Positions 1 through 10,935 of a DNA stretch of 64,000 nt are shown piece after piece. The stretch covers positions 1,334,501 to 1,398,500 of the forward strand of contig WPIO01000021.1 of NCBI GenBank assembly GCA_009760855.2. The letters run 5' to 3'. Under the pieces are notes generated by a model that did not search any database, was not told the DNA's origin, and was given only the letters and a program-made list of their open reading frames with translations. The number at the start of each line of letters is the position of its first letter. The stretch's first letter is position 1. A program made the translations under genes and the position numbers. This DNA comes from Cristatella mucedo (lineage: Eukaryota > Bryozoa > Phylactolaemata > Cristatellidae).

Positions 1-909
1 GAGGCGAAAGAATTTATTAGCCATCAAATTCAATAACCATGCCTCATTTCTTTAGTGCCGCATTTAGCGACTGCAGCTCCGAAAGTTGTATCTTTACCCA
101 TTCAGGACAAGTTACACCAGTTTCCCGACGCCTGAATTAGTGAGTGTCTGCGGCTATAGCAGCACGAAGACAAGCATTTTGCTGCTAAAGTTAAGCTGCG
201 GAGCATCTATTTTCAAGCACCACACGGCATCTGTACTATTGAGAATGACCAACATTTTTTTCTAGTTCGGCATTCATTATTTAATTAAGCAAACGACCCA
301 ACGCTTTAAAAGTAAGCAACTAGTCGAGGGGCCATTTTAGCGGTCGTCTTAAATCCACATGGAATCCTATGCTTAATTAGGCTCTACTTTCACATCGTGG
401 TGTGTGAAAGCACGTAACTTTATTTTTCTTAGTGCCGAGTACTGTGTGAGCATTTGCTTCAATTTCATTATTCTGTCACTCGAAGGAATCTCGTCTTGAA
501 GTTGGTTACGGGCTTTGGTCTTTAAGGATTTTGCTACAAGCACTCGTATGCAATCACGTATTTGGAATTGTGTCAATTCACCGGTGGAATATAGTTCTAA
601 AAAGGCTTTCTTATTCAATGTCTTGTAATTATCATGCAAAAAAACTGATGTTGATGCATTTTTTATTGCCTATACTAAAAAAAAACTAAAGTTACACCTG
701 GCTCATTGCCAGAAGCAGATGACTTTATCTCTAATGCGTCAGATTTAAATTCTCTTCCTTCGTTGTGAACAGACAAATTTGCTGCGTATAGCTCGTTTTT
801 CAATTTTTCTGCGTCCTTCTACTTGAACGAATACGTACAACATTTCAGTCTCGTAGCAAAATATCTGTCCCATATTCGCAACATGTTACGATCAGTCGTC
901 TTATTTACC
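1..909. other. Unassigned sequence with one short minus-strand open frame
   Basis: No transposon match was recognised. An 88-codon open frame on the minus strand (639-373) has coding-like composition (FLELYSTGELTQFQIRDCIR; SSDRIMKLKQML). It could be a short transposon-derived or host exon; I do not recognise the family. Confidence 0.3.
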
Positions 910-3025
910 GCTCCCAGGTTAGCTCCTTCCCTAATGATGCTTGTGGTGATCTAGCTGATCGCTTCTGCAGCTTCTTTGTCAGCATGACTTACAAGCTCGG
1001 AGAGTCCATCCCCCGGATAGCTTCATCCACTCTGTACTCCCGTGCGCGTGAATTCTGTGCACTATCTCGATGTCCACATTCAAGGAGGCCACGATGGACC
1101 TCGTCCTGGAGTTCACCTCCAAATCAAAGAAGACTACTAGTTCTCTAGACCCTATTCCCACTGTCCTACTTTTACAACGCATAGGCTTGCTGCTGCCATG
1201 CATAGAAAACTGAATCAACATATCCTTAGGCTCAGTTCTTATCCCAGTACTTTTCAAAAAGACTGTTGTCAGGCTACTACTCAAGAAAGCAATTTACTAG
1301 AGCAAGAGAACTTGAGGAACTTCCGCCAAGTCTCCTTTCTACCGTTCCTATCAGAAACACTAGAACGAGTTGTGGCAGACCAGCTGAACTCATATAGTGA
1401 AATTTCAAATCTAGCTAGTAAGTTTCAGTCGGGTTTAAGAGCCAATCACTACACAGAGTCAGCATTGCTTCGGGTGTATTCTTAGGTGTATTCTTACCGT
1501 CTTAGGAATGCAGATTCAGGTAGAGTTTCTCTGCTTATTTTGCTCAATATGTTGGCGCTTCTGATACTATCGATCATAAAGTCATTCTTGAGCACCTCTT
1601 ATCTCGCCTGGGCGTCGCTGGCAGAGCGCAGCAATGGTTCCGGGTACATTTCAGTGGCAGTCTCTAGAGCATTGATATGTACGGAAAAAGGTAGATAAAC
1701 ACTGAAGTACGGGCTACCTCACCGTTCTATGCTTGGTCGAATTCTTTTCACAGTTTACACTCTCCCTCTTACCGATTTGACCGCCATGCACAATCTAAGC
1801 TTAAACCTATATGCAGACGACACTCAGTTGTACCTTTCCTTTGATCTCTCTTAGCTCCTCGAACTCTCTCAACACCTTTGGTGCCTGCCTGTATAGCTGA
1901 CATTCACATACGGTCGGCAACTTTCTCGATTTGAATTACGATTAAACCAACTTACTAGTTATAGGCAAAGTGAGTGTGACTCTAACGTAAAAAGACTAGA
2001 CGCTTACAATCGGCTCAAAAACTCTGCCAACAGATCTCCAGTTGCATCTGAACAAAATCTAGCTGTCCTGCTTCACACGAACCTTTCACTAGACGGCCAC
2101 ATCAGGTCCACAGTAAAGTCTGCCTACTCTCAGCTATGTAACATTGCTACATTCGGGCTTGCTTGAACAGGGATACTACATCCATATTGTTCATAGCATC
2201 AGTGACATCACGTTTCGACTTCTGTAACTCCTTGCTTGCTGGTCTACCGACCTGTGCAATCAGCTAGGCTTGTATGTCGTAAGCGTTGCAGTTGGAGCAT
2301 CACGCCACTTCTCAACGACCTGCATTGGCTCTCACTCAAGCAGCGCATCGATTTCAAGGTTCTGTCACTCACTTTTACGTCGCGTAATGTTCTGGTGCCA
2401 GCATATCTATCAAAACTCATCCCAATCAGTCGCAGTTGCCACATCACACCACTTCTCGCCGACCTGCACTGGCTACCAGTCAAGCAACGGATTGACTTCA
2501 AGGTTTCGTCATTCACTTTTAGGTCACTCCATTCTTTGGCTCCAGCCTATCTCTCAGATCTACTGTCCCACCAGGCCAAGCATCGTACCACCCGCTTTTC
2601 GGAATCCAACAGTGTACCAATATCTCCTACAAACGTCTAATCCTTTAGAGACCATGCATTTAGTTCGTATGCTCCCAAAGCCCTGGAACTCTCTCCCGAC
2701 TTGCGTCACAACATCCCCTGACTTGAACACATTTAAAAAGAACTTAAAAACACACCTATATAGAACAGCATTTAGTGGGTCCCTGTGATTCGTCCTTGAT
2801 GTGCTTATGCGTGCTGACACTGTGCATACTGCCACTAACCACACTTGCATGCTGACCCTGTGCATGTCACCCCTAACCATGTTATTCATGTTGTTTATCA
2901 AGCATGATATTACTCACCATTCAATCGCGTTTCCCTTTGCAGAAAATGTAAAGCACCTAGAGAGAGATTGAGTTCTCTGAGGACGCTTTATCAAGTGCAT
3001 TATTGTTATTATTTTTATCATTATT
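910..3025 (+). mobile_element. CR1/L2-type LINE, degraded, 5'-truncated
   Basis: The sequence follows the same order as the better copies at 34.4-36.5 and 54-57.3 kb: the region before RT (from TTTACCGCTCCCAGG), then RT remnants, the C-terminal region and the 3' UTR with a tail at about 3000-3025. Multiple stops and frameshifts break every domain. RT remnants include [20 protein letters not shown] at 1340-1400 and a degraded YADD region near 1810. A segment of about 160 bp around 2290-2530 is duplicated in tandem (two versions of the LADLHWLPVKQRIDFKV region). Confidence 0.8.
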
Positions 3026-3034
3026 ATCATTATT

Positions 3035-3475
3035 ATAACCAGGCTAGGAGCATCGTACCACCCGCTTTTCTGAATCTAATCGTATAGGTATACCTCGCAT
3101 GAGCGTCAAATCATTTGGAGACTATGCTTTTAGTTCGTATAGTCCCAACGACTGAAATTCACGCCTGCAATACGTCACGACATCCTCTGACCAGACGAAA
3201 CATAAAAAAAAAGCCAAAACCGCACCTCTGTATCACAGCATTAAGTAGGTTTTGTGATTCCTTAGTGTGCTCATGGGAGCTCCTAGTCTGCATGCAACCA
3301 TTAACCATATATACATGTTGACCCTTTGCATGTCACCTCTAACCGTGTGTGCTTCTTGGCATTGTGCATGCTACCACTAACAATTTGATCATGCTTCCCG
3401 AAGCTTATGCAAAGTGCCTAGAAGAAGATTAAGTTCTCTGAGGCTGCTATAAAAACATATTATCATTATGAAAAA
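3035..3475 (+). mobile_element. LINE 3'-end fragment
   Basis: A second 3' end follows the first directly. It starts at the motif seen elsewhere as CATCGTACCACCCGCTTTTC and ends with the terminal hairpin region (AAAGTGCCTAGAAGAAGATT) and an AT-rich tail. It is more diverged than its neighbour, so it is an older insertion or a separate subfamily. Confidence 0.75.
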
Positions 3476-4605
3476 TCTGCGCCTTCATTAACTTGGGAGT
3501 TATCTCAATCTTTTTAAGTTTCTCATTTCGTAAGAGCTACTAAACTTCAAAATTGCTAAGTTATTGTTCTCCAGGGGAAAGGAGTGATCCCGTAGTTATC
3601 TTCTGCTATTTAGCTCTCATGAAGATGAAATACGAGGGTGAATCTGGGTCTATCAAAGCTGAGTGCACAGTCCTGGCACTGAAGGAAAAATATATTAGCC
3701 CCAAAGTTTACCTCTGTGCACTGTGCTGGCTGGATGTGACTCCCGCTGGAAATGGCTCGGTTGGTTGTCTTAAAGGTCACTGATCATATTAACACAGCTA
3801 GGCCGGAACATTAACAGAGAAACCTTGGCTGCTTAACTGCACAGCTATGCTAAGTAAAAGCATTCCATGATAAATGATGTAGCTGAGATTGATAGCCCGA
3901 GTGAAATCAAGCTATCGCCAAAATGTAGCAGGCTGAATCCTAGCAGTCTATGAGTGTAGCAGAAAGTTCCGAGCGGTTCGCTGACTGCACAATGTAATTT
4001 AATGCAACGTATCTCCGTCTGTAACTCCACGAAGTCATAAAGACTATGTGGGTGTTACATAGGATAGTTTTGTACAGCACACTCACAGCCTAACTGGCCT
4101 TCGGTACGCATTCGGTGGCCGCAAGCAGGCTTAACGCCTTTCATGTGAGCGCTTATGCATAGAGCAATGCAGTCAATGCAATGCTGCAGAAGACTATTAC
4201 TCATAGTACAAGAAATTTATCAGTCTCTTGATTGACTGGCATAAAGTAGACTCCAGGTATGACAGCCCAATTCCGTTGCTCAAAAAGAGCGTTGCTGTAT
4301 TCGATAGCTCTTTGTAGTCCAGGCTAGTTAAAAAAACACACTCGGTCACGTCAATCCAGTTAACCAGTAGCAAGAAAATGAATTGTTTACTCTAGTTAAA
4401 ACTGTAGATAACTGTGGCTCTTCAGTAGTCTCATGCTTAGCCTACGATACAATGCTAAAGGTAATACCTGTGCAAAAAAGTAGCTGTACGCTTAGCCTAC
4501 GATACAATGCTACAAGTACTTCCCGTGCACAACAACTTTAGATATAGCTGAACCTGACCTAATCTAGTGAGTAATAACAGTAATGCTAATAACAAATAAT
4601 AAAAA
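3476..4605. other. Unassigned spacer with a 55-bp tandem duplication
   Basis: No gene or element was recognised. GCTTAGCCTACGATACAATG occurs at 4435 and again at 4490, so a 55-bp unit is present twice. Open frames here are short and without family signals. Confidence 0.35.
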
Positions 4606-4775
4606 TACTAGCTGATATAACAGCCTATTTGTATAGCGACAGAAGAGCCTCTACGGCTATCACCACCGCTTGCAGCGGCGATAAAGGATCACCCACCACA
4701 AAATTCGAACCCACGATCGGGACCAAGGTCGTGAAAAGCAACCACCTTACCTAGTGTGCCATCATGGCTGACCAA
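4606..4775 (-). mobile_element. tRNA-derived SINE copy 1
   Basis: On the minus strand a tRNA-like head carries a box A-like segment (TGGCACACTAGG) and a box B-like segment (GGGTTCGAATTT), followed by a tail of the form GCGATCYTTTATCGCC..AGCGGTGG. The tail is shared with the copies at 11.7, 14.5 and 45.6 kb. No intact cloverleaf is evident, so this is a SINE and not a tRNA gene. Confidence 0.7.
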
Positions 4776-4924
4776 TGCATTTCAATAAAACTCGAAGTGA
4801 ACTAAACCTCTTCTTAGGCTGTTGACGTATGATGTAAGGAAAGCATAACAGTTGCTTCGTGATAACGATGAACCAGGACGAAGCTAATGATGTGAGGAAA
4901 AGGTGCCTTTTTATCCTTTTTTAA

Positions 4925-5105
4925 ACGTCTTCGAGTCAAGCGATGTCGCAACGTATGTCGGGAGTGAGATTCAGACTTATGGAGCATACGAACTCATCAT
5001 ACGGTCTCCAAAGGATAAGGTTGGCTAGTTGGTTCGAGCTGCTAAATTACTCAAGTCAAAAGGGTGTACGGTAGGATGCTTAACCTGATTGGGAAGGAGT
5101 GGGGT
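4925..5105 (-). mobile_element. LINE C-terminal fragment
   Basis: On the minus strand this matches the LINE stretch just before the 3' UTR. ACGGTCTCCAAAGGAT and GGAGCATACGAACT on the plus strand are shared with the copies at 23.4, 57.8 and 34.0 kb. No 3' tail is attached. Confidence 0.6.
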
Positions 5106-5225
5106 ACCGAAAGGGGCTGAAGGGGAACATATGTCCCGGACGTGCTGGATCAGGACGGGGGGGGGCAAAATGGTTGTCCAATACTTTTGAATTTTTTTAT
5201 ATCACACCTAGCGAAGATATTGCTG
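5090..5225. repeat. Dispersed repeat, copy 1 (second copy at 46.6 kb)
   Basis: G-rich sequence followed by AATACTTTTGAATTTTTTTA, TATCACACCTAGCGAAG. The same order occurs at 46585-46760 (TATTACTTTTGAAAACAATA, TATCATTCCTAGCGAAG). It may be the non-coding end of a DNA transposon; the family is unknown. Confidence 0.45.
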
Positions 5226-5491
5226 GGCAGCACGGTGCTCTGAGCTAGAAGAAATCAAGTCGTAAGTTGCAGAGCCTGTCTTCCAGGCCTTGCTCATTCT
5301 GAGCTGAATAAATCATTTGGGCAACCACCTAGTCAGTCGTGGGCTCACAGCAGGGTAAATCATCAGGGCAATAATTGAAGGTCACATGGTACGTCTGGGG
5401 AAGCCAGTAGAGATTCGGACCACGAAGTAGCTGTTGTCCAGACGCTGCGAATTCGTGCTCTGCCTAGTGTGGGAGCCGCTGCTGTTCTTTT

Positions 5492-5575
5492 GTAATAATA
5501 ATAATGCATTTTGTTACAGAGCTCTAAGGGAACTCAATCTTTTTCTAGGCACTCTACATTTGATCGTGATCGCAT
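5492..5575 (-). mobile_element. LINE terminal 3' end only
   Basis: Only the last 80 or so bases of the LINE are present: a TAATAATAATAATG tail, then AGCTCTAAGGGAACTCAATC and CTAGGCACTCTACATTTG, the reverse complement of the terminal hairpin. Extreme 5' truncation is the simplest explanation. Confidence 0.7.
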
Positions 5576-5699
5576 TCACGGTCCAGCCAAGCCGTCAAGG
5601 CATTAACTCACACAGGTAACAACATCTAAAAACTTACTTCTTACTACTGATTTTCAATGTGCCATGGCCTACCCCACCAGGCAACACGTGACTTTATAT

Positions 5700-6640
5700 T
5701 TGCCGACTGTTAATAATTTCCCTGTTAGCTGTGATTACGCCTGCTCATTATCAATGCCCTATCATCATTGAAATGCATTCCTAGATGCAATTGTTGCTAG
5801 CGTACGAGAATCGATGATCAATAGACTACGGCTGACCCGAAGACTCCGCGGCCGCCAAACCCTGCTCTGCCGGAACCCCAGAATTTTTGCGATATCAAGA
5901 ATTGTATCGTGCCGACCCACGCAATCTCCGCCAAGTGTAGGAGTTAACTGCTTTAACTTAGTGGTCATCGCCCATAATATAACCCCAGAGGCCCATCTTA
6001 ATGCTTGTCTTTGGAATTATCACTCAATCTACAATAAATCCGGAATGACTTTGACATGTTTGCCTTGACTGAGATCTGGTTTAAGTTACTTACCAGCCTG
6101 ACTATGACCGATGCGACACCAGCAGGTTTCTCCTTCTTTCGTGCTCCTAGATCAATCGAAACAGATGGCGGTGTCACCAGTCACCCGTTCCTTTTTCAAT
6201 TTCAAGTCATATTCAGTCCCCTCGAAGCAGTCTGTCGAATCTCTAGTTTTGACTTCATCAGACAACAAGCTGCCAATCGTGGCATATGTTTATAGCCCCC
6301 AGGTATTAAGTCTTCCTGTATCACAGACTTCTCTGATCTCATTTCAATTGCATGTGCAAGATATCGATCTTTCCTCGTTATGGGTGATATTACCACATTT
6401 TGATAACTCATCTGACGCCTTAAGAGCCGAATTTCGAGTCTCTTGCGGCTCATGTGCACGTCTCTATTCACACCAAGGGTCAGACTCTCGACAAAATAGC
6501 CATGTTATTCTTGTTGACATTGTTCATGCTACCACTGACCATATGATCATGCTTCCTTTACAGGAAATGTAAAGTGCCTAGAAGGAGATTAAGTTCTATA
6601 AGAGCAAAATTTACTATAAATAACATTATTATTTTTTTAT
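5700..6640 (+). mobile_element. LINE with 5' region joined to 3' end (internal deletion)
   Basis: 5740-6480 resembles the 5' part of the copy at 54 kb, including the start of the endonuclease domain (LNACLWNYHSIYNKS; SPSFVLLDQSKQMAVSPVT). It then jumps to a 3' end (CATGCTACCACTGACCATATG ... AAAGTGCCTAGAAGGAGATT). The endonuclease C-terminus, RT and C-terminal region are missing. Confidence 0.7.
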
Positions 6641-7724
6641 TCATGATGCTTTACGAATTATTGTTTTTAAATATAACGGTTTTTGCGGTATAGATTTTCC
6701 CTCTTAACGTTGGTTGACCTAATGGCTATTTGTCAATCGATTATATATTTTCATAGTGCCCCTTTAAAGGCGTATCTTTGAGTACGCTCTTTGAATTAAA
6801 AATGTGCTTACACCTGGTTTAAAAAGGGACAACATATTTTTCCTATCACATTAGGAAAAAAGGTAATTATGCGGAAGCTCAGAAAAGAAAGACATAAGCT
6901 GAAAAGGAAGCACATACGCCTCATGTAATAATGTAATAGTGATTTTCTTGAAAACAATTCAAGACAAAAGATGCTGAATGTGGATACTGTTCAGAGACTT
7001 GATTGCATCACAACAAACATTAACCGTTTCAAAACACGGAAAAGAGAAGGGTAAACAATATTGTAAAAAAAATTGCTAGAAAACACTTCAGACAGATATT
7101 ACCATCTATGCTAAGAAAACTACAGATGATGAAGTTATTGAGCTGGTTCAATGAGAAAAGGAACTTGTTCGCACAGGTGGTTATGATAAAGTTGGGAGAA
7201 TCTTCTGAATCTGGGAGAAAATTATAAAATAGTGTTGTTCCTGCTGTACTAAAATTGTATTACGTTGTTTACTTAAAGTTTGATCTCACAGCAAGCATAA
7301 ACGTCGATTAGCAGACAGAGAGGAAATAAATTGAGCGTGGCCATTGTATTCACCAATTATTAAAGCTGTTAATTACTATTTTTGCAGCTGATTGTTTCTA
7401 TCTAAACTGTCGATCTTCATTTGAGTTAACTGATAGGTTCAAAAAATTAAAAAAACTAGAAAAGCTACGGCTATGTAAAAACAGTTTGAGGTGTCGTAAA
7501 GCTTTTACTACATGAAAAGAGGTTTAACAGATAATAATTGACGGGGCTTAAATTGAGGCATTGATATTCAAATTCAATCAAAAAACGTTAGATATTTTGA
7601 AAATAAAACTTGACTGAATAAAGTGCCTAATTTCCCAAAGCCTGGCGTGGCCACCATGAAAGTTTAGTTGCGTATAAAACGTATGAAATTGTTTTCCGTG
7701 ATCAAACTCGGTGCTTAGCATGAG
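6641..7724. other. AT-rich unassigned spacer
   Basis: AT-rich, with no sizeable open frame and no element that I recognise. Confidence 0.3.
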
Positions 7725-8062
7725 TCACTGGAACTCCCTCCTGACTTGAGTCAGAACATCCCCTGACTTGACCACATTTTAAAAGAACTAAAAAAACAAC
7801 TATTTAGGACAGCATTTAGTGGATCCCTGTGATTCGTCCGTGATGTGCTTATGCGTGCTGACACTGTGCATGCTGCCACTAACCGCACTTGCATGCTGAC
7901 CCTGTGCATGCCACCCCTAACCATGTTATTCATGCTGTTTATCAAGCATGATATTACTCACCATTCAATTGCATTTCCCTTTGCAGCAAATGTAAAGCGC
8001 CTAGAAAGAGATCGAGTTCTCCGATGGCGCTTTATCAAGTGCATTATTATTATTATTATAAA
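7725..8062 (+). mobile_element. LINE 3'-end fragment
   Basis: Begins at TGGAACTCCCTCCTGACTTG in the C-terminal coding region. It runs through the 3' UTR and the terminal hairpin (AAAGCGCCTAGAAAGAGATC ... GATGGCGCTTTATCAAGTGC) and ends in (ATT)5. Confidence 0.85.
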
Positions 8063-8549
8063 TGTTGGAAAAACCACTTTCTCAAGAAAACTTAGAATTG
8101 GTTTCTTTTTCTTATTTGTAACTCAAATTTCTAAAAACAGACTTTATCCACCTACTTGCAATAAATGTAAAAGCAAGCTATTAACAGATATAAGACGAAA
8201 ACAAGTATTGTGCTATCTTAGTCAATGCAACTCCTGCTCTAGGACTCCGGGAACAGCTGCCCGAGTCACTAAGTATGTCGTCGTAGAATTGGAAAGTAAG
8301 AGAGGTACCCGCACAGACACAGTAAGCCTTGCAAAGGTAACCCTAGAGAGTCCTTAATCCAACGTCTCATTGGCGAGCTGTCGGTCACAACGGTATGATC
8401 ATGCTTCGGTGACGAAAAGACGTATGTCGAGCCTTTAACAGCAAATATGTGCCAGCAATTTTAACGCATTGTTTATTAACTGACAACCGCAATTTGAATT
8501 TGGAAAGAGTACACTCTGCTTAAGTGTCCAGTTGCCATGACATTTATCA

Positions 8550-9350
8550 GGACAGTCAGAAGTGTTTATTCATTGTCTTCTCTTTCGACTCTTCGCTATG
8601 AGAAATTAAAAAAGTACTACCGTTAACAGTCAAGCCGGAATCCGACACACGCTGGAGTGCACGGTCAAAAGCTGTCAAAGCTATATATGAAGGACTTAAC
8701 GAACTTGTAGAGCTGCTGGAAAGCGTCGCAAGACCTATCACTGAGTTCTGAAACTAGAACTGACGAAGCGCAGTTGCTTTCAAGCACTTAGTTTTAATGT
8801 CATGGGTAACTAAAATGCTGGAATACTACCAGAAAAAAGAGCTAAGCAGTATTCGCAGCAATTTGGGAGAAAATGCTGCGAAAATTGCCAAAGATGAATG
8901 TGTAGCTTGGGGCATTGAAATTGAGATGAAAATAAGGCGACGTAGGATGACCAGAAAACCCGCAATAAACACTGGACCTACAGCCGAGCAAGAAATTATG
9001 CACGTCATAAAAAGAGAGATCAATTTCTACAACATGCGTTATCTACACAATTTTAAGGATACGTGAGGTAGAAATACAATTTGGATTTCTATTGCAGATG
9101 AAAAATCTCTCTTTAACGGATTCCAAAAAACTTGGGGAAAGTTGCATACATTTTGTTTTACGACACCGCAATCAATGGTAAAGAACTACTCACGGAGACT
9201 AAAAAATGTTGCTTAGTACGCGAATTACAAATTTACCAAAAAAATCCAATGAATCTTGAACATTTCCGAATCTACGCATTTCTCTCTACGAGTTCTTCTG
9301 ACAGTTGTGGTATCAATAGCCTGCTATGAACAGTCTTTCAACCAATTAAT
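8550..9350 (+). pseudogene. hAT-superfamily (ZMYM1-like) transposase relic
   Basis: Three stretches in different frames match the order of a hAT transposase of the ZMYM1-like type. 8629-8730 gives VKPESDTRWSARSKAVKAIY, the classic DTRWSAR motif. 8797-9063 gives IAKDECVAWGIEIEMKIRRR and GPTAEQEIMHVIKREI. 9155-9230 gives FYDTAINGKELL. Near 9265 a trace of the FPNLRI motif before the dimerisation domain can be read. Stops and frameshifts between them mean the gene is dead. The N-terminal half and the inverted repeats were not found. Identification rests on remembered family motifs. Confidence 0.6.
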
Positions 9351-9504
9351 ACGTATTTCATCTTACTGTCTACTTCCATGGTGCAAGACCATCTTAGCAG
9401 TTGCACATTTCAGCAAGGTAACATTTTGATGTTTAACTGTCATTAAGTCGTTGACCGAATTGCTATAGTGAAGTCAAGGAAAATCTGTAAGATTTTGTAA
9501 ACTG

Positions 9505-9580
9505 TAGCAGACGCGCTGGCGAAGCCAATTTCGATGGTCAGCTTTTCCTATTTCAGAGCAATACTGGGCAAGGAGATATC
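9505..9580 (-). mobile_element. Small LINE fragment
   Basis: GCTGGCGAAGCCAATTTCGA and GTCAGCTTTTCC resemble the minus-strand LINE sequence GCTGGCAGAGCCAATTTTGA at 34.8 kb. The match is short and diverged. Confidence 0.4.
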
Positions 9581-9901
9581 GAAGCCATGATCCTTTTGAT
9601 ATAAGCCGGTCGCTGCCGAGAAATGAAATGAGTGTCGCAACCACATTTTTCAAATCACTATGCTAAAAAGTTGGCAATTAGTCACTTTTAAACCACCGAA
9701 CACTACCCTGATCATTAGGTTCATCAGGATATTATTGGTTCAATTTTATTATAATGCCAGCCGGGCTATTAGAACCAACTCTTTAGCAGTTTGTAATTTC
9801 TTTTAAACTTAAAAAGAAATCAGTAATTAAAACTTAATTTAAGCTAAAAATTAATTATAAGTCAGACATGCACACTTGGAAGGTGACAATAATGCTAGAG
9901 C

Positions 9902-9907
9902 TTTATT
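9902..9907 (-). terminator. Candidate poly(A) signal of gene 1
   Basis: AATAAA is present on the minus strand, about 810 nt after the gene 1 stop. It is followed within 15-40 nt by T- and GT-rich sequence (ATTATTGTCACC, then AAGTGTGCATG). The 3' UTR would be 10714 to about 9885. An ATTAAA near 10270 is a weaker alternative. Confidence 0.5.
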
Positions 9908-10714
9908 GAGAAAAGTTCGTCATATCAGGAGCCGGCCTCAGCTGATCTTCTATTGCTAAAGGTGGCTTCCTTTTCTTGTGGAGTGCCTTGGCTGCATTCA
10001 ACTGCCCTTTTCGAAAGTATTTGATCACCAAAGCTCTAGTTCACCGAAGGCCTACGTGCCCGAATACAGCTGAAGCAGCTACATTTAAATTCTCCAACCG
10101 CTGGCCATCCAAAACAGAAAATTCTCCAACCACTGGCCATCCGAAACATAGCAGGGCAGCAAACAAACTGAACTTATTCAACGGGAGTTGCTGAATGCCT
10201 AGGAAATGCATAACAAAAACAGTGAGTGTGGACCCAAGGAAGTATCGAACACTGACAAGCTAAGCTTAGTTTAATAGCACAATAACACTAGGCTTTCTAA
10301 CAAGTAACAGGGGGCTGCTTTTCATGGACACGATATCATGAAGTAGTCATTCACAAAGAGCAATGAAATGGAGGAATATGAGTCTGAGCATGGAGTAAAA
10401 CAAACACTTAAAAAGACAGACGAATCTTTGAAGCTTTCCATGCAACCTAAATCAACACACTACACAAAATACGTCAGACATAAGAAACAATGCGGTTGAA
10501 GTTGGCCAACGGGTGTGTGAAGGATAATTCACTGTGCACCTAAATTGAGGGCATTCAATAATGCCCATTCGACAAGATTGAAGCGGCATGGCAGACAAGA
10601 CTGCCACTCAAATCTGACTTAAGAGCATGTGAGAACAAAGCAAGAGTCAGTCGAACTACTAGCACACGACTGAATCCACATCCGGAGGCCAGCACGCCAG
10701 CTTAATTAAACATC

Positions 10715-10935
10715 CTACAGCTTCATCGCAGTATTATAGTCAGGCAGCAGGAAAGGTGCTTTCATATCAGGAGAAGCCAAATGTGCTTCCGGTGCAGAAG
10801 GCATTGCAGTATCCCACGGCTGGGCAGGTGGCATGGCTTGACCATGTCCGTAGGGCACATATGTCACACTTCCACCACCGACCACCTGAGGATGACCAGC
10901 AGTGACGGCATATGCTGCTCCGGGCAGTTGCTGAG
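10715..10935 (-). CDS. Gene 1 coding exon 8: C-terminus and stop
   Basis: The acceptor is GCGCTACAG, phase 1. The exon encodes an Ala/Gly/Pro-rich stretch ([18 protein letters not shown]), then [20 protein letters not shown], and ends TAMKL with TAG at 10717-10715. The YVPYGHG pattern echoes YSPYGH in exon 7, which suggests internal repeat expansion of the tail. Confidence 0.78.
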
